DNA of 11,249 nucleotides from Thermomicrobiaceae bacterium (GTDB taxonomy: Bacteria; Chloroflexota; Chloroflexia; Thermomicrobiales; Thermomicrobiaceae): NCBI GenBank assembly GCA_007124395.1, contig SLFF01000387.1:1-11249 (forward strand), given 5' to 3'. The first letter of the stretch is position 1; every line of letters begins with the position of its first letter. This document shows, one piece after another, positions 7,042-11,249 of the stretch. The notes under the pieces are model-generated. The model saw nothing but the letters and a program-made list of their open reading frames with translations, made no database searches and was not told where the DNA came from. The translations under genes were made by a program, and so were the position numbers.

Positions 7042-7509
7042 TCAGGCCTTTGCGGTCTCGACCAGCTGATCCAGCAGTTTCTGGTCAGCGCGGTCATCAT
7101 TGATCAGGCCCCGGCAATACTCCCGGATGGACATCTTCCCACGCGGGCCATTTTGCTCAGCGTCGATCGTCTCGTCATCAACCTGGCGTACCAGTGACAA
7201 CGTTGCCTCCCGGGCCGTTCCGAACTGCGAGAGCAGGATGATCGGGGTCACACCGGTAGCAACCAGTTCATCCAGCACCGCGGCTTGCGTCTTCTCATCG
7301 ATGTTGGAGGCATCTTCACCCATGGACATGATCTTGATGGCCTGGGATGCGTTGTACTCCCGGTTACGCATCCGGTTCAGGATATCCCGCACGGTCTCAC
7401 CATTGTCGGCTTTCTTGTCCGCGACCGCTACGAGATCGACGCCACGAAGTTTGAGATTCAGATCTCGATAGATCTCGATCATCTCATTCAGGATTTCCTG
7501 ATCAGGCAT
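7042..7509 (-). CDS. Hypothetical helical protein, possible DinB-fold relative without His metal site
   Basis: A 155-residue, largely helical, charged soluble protein. ATG 7509-7507 is preferred because GGGTGGAG (7523-7516) lies 6 bases upstream; a GTG four codons earlier would overlap that site. No family is recognised with certainty. The segment GETVRDILNRMRNREYNAS (37-55) has the spacing of the DinB helix-2 signature (GWTIKDHLSHIAEW in the gene at 1443), and the late segment NDDRADQKLLDQL (137-149) resembles the last helix there (RHDRSHIGDIQQL). On that alignment every His is replaced: H51 by Ile, H54 by Arg, and HxxxH by D138-xxx-D142. The protein has no His at all. It lies between the SelA-like gene and the COX15-CtaB gene with its own likely promoter. 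Confidence 0.72.
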   Translation of the reverse strand: MPDQEILNEMIEIYRDLNLKLRGVDLVAVADKKADNGETVRDILNRMRNREYNASQAIKIMSMGEDASNIDEKTQAAVLDELVATGVTPIILLSQFGTAREATLSLVRQVDDETIDAEQNGPRGKMSIREYCRGLINDDRADQKLLDQLVETAKA

Positions 7510-7562
7510 TGTCGACTCCACCCTTCATCTATATGAATTCATTCCCCCGTCAAGTGCCGGGA

Positions 7563-7568
7563 ATTATA
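7563..7568 (-). promoter_or_regulatory. -10 box for the gene at 7042-7509
   Basis: On the minus strand a perfect TATAAT lies at 7568-7563, with an expected transcript start near 7556 and a leader of about 47 bases. The bases at the -35 position (TACCGT at 17-base spacing) do not match consensus, consistent with an activator-dependent promoter. Confidence 0.5.
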
Positions 7569-7594
7569 GTCTGTATCCGGCAATCACGGTAGTG

Positions 7595-7613
7595 CCTGAC
7601 CAATATTGTCAGG
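7595..7613. promoter_or_regulatory. Interrupted palindrome, candidate regulator-binding site
   Basis: CCTGAC (7595-7600) and GTCAGG (7608-7613) are perfect reverse complements around the AT-rich centre CAATATT. The centre lies about 48 bases upstream of the predicted start near 7556, where an activator would bind. No T-tract follows, so it is not a terminator. Confidence 0.45.
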
Positions 7614-7645
7614 AACTCTGCGCGATTTCCACCCAACGCCGGCCA

Positions 7646-7664
7646 AAGACTGCGTACATCGCAG
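7646..7664 (-). terminator. Weak hairpin after the SelA-like gene
   Basis: Read on the minus strand, CTGCG (7664-7660), loop ATGTA and CGCAG (7654-7650) are followed by TCTTT. A 5-bp stem with a short T-run would be a poor terminator, so readthrough into the next minus-strand gene is possible. Confidence 0.3.
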
Positions 7665-7677
7665 CTTCCCGACCGGT

Positions 7678-8781
7678 TCAGGAACTCATACCGAACTCTT
7701 CACGAATTGCTGCCAGGACAACCTTCTCCTCGCCGGGTTCGATCGTCTGCGGATTGAGCGCAACTGCAATCTTCTCATCTTCACTGACGGCGATCCGCGG
7801 ATTCCGATTCCAGAGCCGCTCCACCAGCTGGTTGCGGTCGAGCGCGGCCTCCGGGCCCAGGTTCAGAATCGCCCGAGGATGTGGCTGACCGGCCTCGCTC
7901 GGAAATCCACGCTCACCGGTCACTCCGGGTATATCCCGGACTCCGTCCAGCCAGTATTTCACCACGTCCTCGTAGCGCTGGAGCAGAGCTGGCTCATCCT
8001 GAGACATTGACCATTCCAGCGCCGTCAGGATTCCGGCAATATCTTCCTTGGCCACCTTCATCGGCCGGCCCAGCGCCTGATTCGGTGCGCCATGCACGCT
8101 GCAGCCAAGGATGATGTCCCGCCGGCCGAGAATCAGCCCGGTCGTCTGTGGACCGCGCAGCCCTTTGCCACCGCTAAAGATCGCGACATCCGCACCCAGC
8201 TCACGTGTGTAATAGGAGAGGCTGCTCATCGGCGGAATCTGTGCCGCTGCATCCACGATGACGGGAACCCGGAGTTTCTTCGCTTCCCGGATGACATCCG
8301 CCAGTGGTGGCGAGGAATCGGACAGTCGACCAGCAAACCAGAGAATACAGGCGGTTCGAGAGGTAATGCCGCCGATGAATTCGTCGAGATCGCCACCAAC
8401 TTCGACGATCTTCGCCCCGGTGATATTGGCCGCATAGCGATAGGGGCTCGGCTGATCCGGACGACAGAGCACCTCGTTGCGCTCGATCCCTTCAAGCTGC
8501 GGAAACACGAACCGGTCATCCGGCTCGTTTCCGGCGATACAAGTCGCCACCGTCAGCGTAATCCCCGCAGCCGCACCACTACAGATGAAAGCCGCTTCAT
8601 TGCCGGTCATTTCCGCGATGCGTTTTCCGGCGAGTTCCTGGAATTCGAAGAGGTCGATAAAGCTCGTGGATGCCTGCCGCATCGCCTCGACCACCGGTTC
8701 AGGCATTCGTGACCCACCGAGCTTGGTCAGAGTAGCCGATGCATTGATTACAGGCCGGACGCCGAGTTGCTCGTAGATCAC
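7678..8781 (-). CDS. SelA-like PLP-dependent enzyme (seryl-tRNA(Sec) selenium transferase superfamily, short form)
   Basis: A 367-residue fold-type I PLP enzyme. The start is GTG 8781-8779, with GAAGGGA 7 bases upstream. Motifs in order: an N-terminal VRPVINASATLTKLGGS typical of SelA/DgaE-like proteins, SGAAAG (68-73) for phosphate binding, VDAAAQ with Asp177 pairing with the PLP ring nitrogen, and FSGGKGLRGPQ with the PLP Schiff-base lysine at Lys206. Bacterial SelA proper is about 460 residues and has an N-terminal tRNA-binding domain; this protein starts directly at the PLP core, so it is probably not a selenium transferase. Relatives of this size include DgaE-type ammonia-lyases (D-glucosaminate-6-phosphate) and uncharacterised lyases or aminotransferases. 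No selB, selD or selC is visible. The substrate is unknown. Confidence 0.88.
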   Translation of the reverse strand: MIYEQLGVRPVINASATLTKLGGSRMPEPVVEAMRQASTSFIDLFEFQELAGKRIAEMTGNEAAFICSGAAAGITLTVATCIAGNEPDDRFVFPQLEGIERNEVLCRPDQPSPYRYAANITGAKIVEVGGDLDEFIGGITSRTACILWFAGRLSDSSPPLADVIREAKKLRVPVIVDAAAQIPPMSSLSYYTRELGADVAIFSGGKGLRGPQTTGLILGRRDIILGCSVHGAPNQALGRPMKVAKEDIAGILTALEWSMSQDEPALLQRYEDVVKYWLDGVRDIPGVTGERGFPSEAGQPHPRAILNLGPEAALDRNQLVERLWNRNPRIAVSEDEKIAVALNPQTIEPGEEKVVLAAIREEFGMSS

Positions 8782-8829
8782 GGGGAATTCCCTTCAGATC
8801 GGGTCATGCGCGAAACGGCCGATACCGGC

Positions 8830-8858
8830 ACTCTACCCGGGTCGTACCGGCTGTGCAA
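8830..8858 (-). promoter_or_regulatory. Possible promoter of the SelA-like gene
   Basis: On the minus strand, TTGCAC (8858-8853), a 17-base spacer and TAGAGT (8835-8830) form a moderate -35/-10 pair. The transcript would start near 8823 with a leader of about 42 bases. It lies in the 197-base divergent gap 8782-8978, which also holds a 6-bp inverted repeat, ACCATA 8886-8891 with TATGGT 8905-8910. Confidence 0.4.
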
Positions 8859-8978
8859 GATAGTCACGAAATCGGACGCATAACCACCATATGAATCGGG
8901 TGCCTATGGTAGGATGTTGCCGTTAACCGACGCCCGGACCCGGTACCGATTCTCGACGGCTAAAGGAGACAAAACGCA

Positions 8979-9347
8979 ATGCAATCCGGAACCCGGACAC
9001 CACTACGCTGTCCGCTCTGTGATGGCGAACTGACCAGCACCCGCATCAAGCAGATCGGGGACGTGACCGCACACCTGCGCTGGGAAATCCACGCTGGAGA
9101 ATGTCCGGAACACGGCTGGTTTCAGGCCGAAGTCATCAGCAAGCCGCCACGTGAGGTCTTCCCGGTTCACCGGCTCGGTGGCGCCACGCGTCGAGTCCAG
9201 ATCGAAGGACGTGATGTCTTCGCGTTCCCGACTGTCTGGAACTCAATGGATGCACGCACCATCGTTGATCCACTGGATCCAGAATTGTGGAAGATCGACT
9301 GGGAGCGCCTTCGATTGCGTTCCCCGGTTGCCGGCTCCACCACCTGA
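8979..9347 (+). CDS. Small zinc-ribbon-like protein (hypothetical)
   Basis: A 122-residue protein beginning at ATG 8979, with AAAGGAG (8962-8968) 10 bases upstream. Cys11-P-L-Cys14 near the N-terminus and Cys42-P-E-His45 about 30 residues later form a plausible Zn site of the C-x2-C...C-x2-H type; His38 is an alternative ligand. The first part resembles a rubredoxin-like or treble-clef knuckle, with CPLCDGEL followed by a beta-hairpin and CPEHGW, a pattern common in short zinc-binding proteins of unknown role. The rest is polar, Arg-rich and without a recognisable domain. There is no signal peptide or membrane span. It opens what looks like a three-gene plus-strand unit with the AI-2E family transporter (51-base gap) and fpg. 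No function can be assigned. Confidence 0.75.
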   Translation: MQSGTRTPLRCPLCDGELTSTRIKQIGDVTAHLRWEIHAGECPEHGWFQAEVISKPPREVFPVHRLGGATRRVQIEGRDVFAFPTVWNSMDARTIVDPLDPELWKIDWERLRLRSPVAGSTT

Positions 9348-9398
9348 TAGCACCAGCGCGCGACGGATCGGCGTCGCTTCGAAAAGAGCGCACAGCAC

Positions 9399-10610
9399 AT
9401 GAGTGAGCGCCGGCCGGAACAGCAACAGCAGCAATCACGATTGAGGCATCTGACACCAATCAAGTTGCTCGTAGTGCTGCTTGTCTTCTACCTGCTCGTG
9501 CAGGTACAGATCATCGTGCTTCTGGTTATTCTGGCACTCCTCTTCGCTACCATCATCGAAAAGCCACTTCGCAGGCTGGAGAATCGCGGCGTGCCGCGGG
9601 CTCCCGGCATTCTCGTCATCTATGCCACCATTCTGGCCAGCCTGATCGTGCTCGGGCTCGTCTTCGTGCCACTAATCGTCCAGGAATCGCAGGCGTTCGG
9701 CAGGCAAGCGCCAGACCTACTCGATCAGTCCGCTGAAAACTGGCGCGAGAGCGACAATCCGATCCTTTCCGGATCCGGCTATCGCCTGCTCACCAGATTG
9801 AGTTTCCAGCTGGAGAATCCACCACCACCCCCCGGCGGGGTGGCGCTCGATGCTGTCGGGCAGATCGCCGCAGTCGGCCTCGGTATCGTCTCGATGTTCG
9901 TCATCGGGTTCTACTGGCTGATGGAGAAACGGCTCATCAGGCAACTCGTTCTCTCTCAACTGGATGACAACGCGCAACGCCGTATGACCCGTATCTGGGA
10001 AGACGTAGAGATCAAGGTTGGTGGCTGGCTTCGCGGTCAGTTATTGCTCTGTCTGATTATCGGTGTGGCGGCCGGGTTAATCTACTACATCCTCGATGTC
10101 AGATTCTGGTTCCTGTTAGCCCTGCTGGCCGGAGTGATGGAACTGATCCCGATTCTCGGTCCATGGGTGGGGGCGATCCCGGCGGTCATGGTGGCGCTTC
10201 TCGACTCCTGGGAGAAAGCGCTTATTCTGGCAATCGCACTGGCATTCCTGCAGCTGGCCGAGAACACGATTCTCGTGCCACGGATCATGAAAGGGACGAT
10301 CGGGCTGTCACCGCTCACCGTCTTCGTCGCCGTGCTGGCAGGTGGTGCCTACATGGGCGTGCTGGGTGCATTACTGGCGATCCCGATCGCAGCCGGACTT
10401 CAGGTGATCATTGGAGATCTGATTCGAGAGCGCCAGCGTCAGATGCAGCTTGCCCCCGCCGGAATGGCGACCTCGTCGCTCGACTGGCGCGGCATCTTTG
10501 GACAGTTCCTGACGCACGATCAGGTTTCCGGTCAGGATCAGCGCCAGCGGAACGAGACCGGAGACGAGCGCGAAGAACCCGAACAGGAGGAGCCGAAGCG
10601 CGACTCCTGA
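9399..10610 (+). CDS. AI-2E/PerM family transporter (UPF0118)
   Basis: A 403-residue polytopic inner-membrane protein of the AI-2E transporter (AI-2 exporter/PerM) family. Hydrophobic segments lie at about 20-50, 70-94, 153-173, 212-233, 235-258, 270-290 and 303-340. The family core is clear: GGWLRGQLL (208-216), MELIPILGPWVGAIPA (247-262), AENTILVPRIMKG (287-299) and the Gly-rich GVLGALLAIPIAAG (320-333). Between the second pair of helices lies a soluble loop ending in a run of five Pro (141-145). The N-terminus is Gln-rich and the C-terminal 60 residues form a hydrophilic acidic/basic tail not typical of the core family. Members export small molecules, AI-2 in E. coli TqsA, or act as Na+/H+ antiporters; the substrate here is unknown. 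The ribosome site (AAAGAG, 9383-9388) is weak. Confidence 0.92.
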   Translation: MSERRPEQQQQQSRLRHLTPIKLLVVLLVFYLLVQVQIIVLLVILALLFATIIEKPLRRLENRGVPRAPGILVIYATILASLIVLGLVFVPLIVQESQAFGRQAPDLLDQSAENWRESDNPILSGSGYRLLTRLSFQLENPPPPPGGVALDAVGQIAAVGLGIVSMFVIGFYWLMEKRLIRQLVLSQLDDNAQRRMTRIWEDVEIKVGGWLRGQLLLCLIIGVAAGLIYYILDVRFWFLLALLAGVMELIPILGPWVGAIPAVMVALLDSWEKALILAIALAFLQLAENTILVPRIMKGTIGLSPLTVFVAVLAGGAYMGVLGALLAIPIAAGLQVIIGDLIRERQRQMQLAPAGMATSSLDWRGIFGQFLTHDQVSGQDQRQRNETGDEREEPEQEEPKRDS

Positions 10611-10674
10611 CCTCGCCAGACCCGGACGCCAGTCAACCAGAAGTAGAGAAACAAAGAAACGGAGCAGGGCAGAC

Positions 10675-11249
10675 GTGCCTGAACTTCCCGAAGTCGAGGC
10701 TGCCCGTCGTGGCATTCATGACCAGTTGCGTGGTCGCACCATCGTCGGAATCGAGCTCCTGCGTCCCGGACTGGTGCAATCGGACGCCGGACTGACGATC
10801 GATCTACTCCAGGATCAATCGATCGATGACACCTCCCGCCACGGGAAGTACATGGTCTGGCACACCGAACCGATGGCGCTGGTTGTCCACATGAAGATGA
10901 CCGGGCAATTCGTGGCCCGGGGCGATGGGATTCCCGGTTTCGTGTCCGGCCACCCGGTCCCGGCTTACGATACCGAGCTACCGCATAAATCGACGCACCT
11001 GATCCTCGATTTCGAGGGTGATGCCAGGTTGTATTTCACCGACATCCGCCACTTCGGCCGGATCTGGCTCGTCCCGCACGATGAGCTGGCCGACCACATG
11101 GCCAGACTCCGCCTGGGCCCGGATCTGCTATCTGACGCCTTCACGCTGGAAGCGCTGAGAGCCAGACTCCGGCGACGATCGGTCGGGCGAATCAAGCCGA
11201 TCCTGCTGGATCAGACCACGGTGGCAGGGCTGGGCAACATCTACGTCGA
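10675..11249 (+). CDS. mutM: Formamidopyrimidine-DNA glycosylase, 5' part (3' end outside window)
   Basis: The first 191 codons of an approximately 270-290-residue base-excision repair enzyme that removes 8-oxoguanine and formamidopyrimidines and cuts the abasic strand. The start is GTG 10675, giving the invariant MPELPEVE: Pro2 is the Schiff-base nucleophile after Met removal and Glu3 the catalytic acid. GGAG (10661-10664) lies 10 bases upstream. Further family signatures are RHGKYM with the conserved Lys58, HMKMTGQF (72-79, in the place of the usual HLGMSG), DIRHFGRIWL and, at the window edge, AGLGNIYV, which carries the conserved Asn. The C-terminal zinc finger is beyond the window. The frame lies 64 bases after the transporter stop, so it is probably in the same transcript. 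The MPELPEVE start rules out endonuclease VIII (Nei), whose N-terminus is PEGPEI. Confidence 0.95.
   Translation, partial: MPELPEVEAARRGIHDQLRGRTIVGIELLRPGLVQSDAGLTIDLLQDQSIDDTSRHGKYMVWHTEPMALVVHMKMTGQFVARGDGIPGFVSGHPVPAYDTELPHKSTHLILDFEGDARLYFTDIRHFGRIWLVPHDELADHMARLRLGPDLLSDAFTLEALRARLRRRSVGRIKPILLDQTTVAGLGNIYV

Noticed and set aside
7533..7542. ATGAATTCAT 10-bp palindrome in the leader of the gene at 7042-7509
   Set aside because: It is short and lies downstream of the expected transcript start; no second copy was seen in the window.
9360..9377. GCGACG/CGTCGC 6-bp hairpin between the zinc-ribbon and transporter genes as a terminator
   Set aside because: The stem is short and there is no T-tract; such a hairpin is common by chance at this GC content.
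10163..10795. Plus-strand 210-codon frame spanning the transporter end and the fpg start
   Set aside because: It is out of frame with both genes and has Arg/Gly/Ala-rich composition typical of a shadow. The MPELPEVE start of fpg is unambiguous.
1..11249. CRISPR arrays, tRNA or rRNA genes, insertion sequences, phage or toxin-antitoxin genes
   Set aside because: I looked for regularly spaced repeats, cloverleaf-like segments, transposase motifs and paired small ORFs, and found none that could be supported.

Overview
The window reads as an ordinary chromosomal stretch of a GC-rich bacterium, most likely a Chloroflexota member close to the Thermomicrobia/Sphaerobacter group. This rests on the mix of genes: a heme A synthase fused to protoheme IX farnesyltransferase, several small DinB-fold proteins, a stand-alone SelA-like PLP enzyme and a CoxL/XDH-type molybdenum hydroxylase. 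The taxonomic call is inference; no rRNA or other marker gene is present.

Layout, left to right. Bases 1-1356 (+) are the 3' end of a molybdopterin-binding large subunit of the xanthine dehydrogenase family, closed by a strong intrinsic terminator. Two paralogous 172-residue DinB-fold proteins follow (1443-1961 and 2116-2634, +), the second with its own terminator. A thiamine-diphosphate enzyme of the acetolactate-synthase superfamily (2885-4573, +) has unusual residues in its cofactor-binding motif. From about 4710 to 8781 the genes are on the minus strand: a SelA-like PLP enzyme (7678-8781), a 155-residue helical protein that may be a metal-site-less DinB relative (7042-7509), the COX15-CtaB fusion (5020-6849) and a small single-span membrane protein (4710-4961). 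From 8979 the genes return to the plus strand, probably as one transcription unit: a zinc-ribbon-like protein, an AI-2E/PerM family transporter and the 5' part of fpg/mutM, which runs off the right edge.

The fused heme enzyme would convert heme b to heme o and then heme a for an aa3-type cytochrome oxidase; the oxidase genes are not in the window. The other genes have no obvious shared pathway. No mobile element, CRISPR array, RNA gene, phage gene or recognisable defence cassette was seen, and I found no clear new multi-gene system. The points most worth following are the missing N-half heme ligands in the COX15 domain, the altered ThDP motif, the possible DinB-fold series with decaying metal sites, and two well-formed inverted repeats placed at promoter or leader positions (6885-6911 and 7595-7613).
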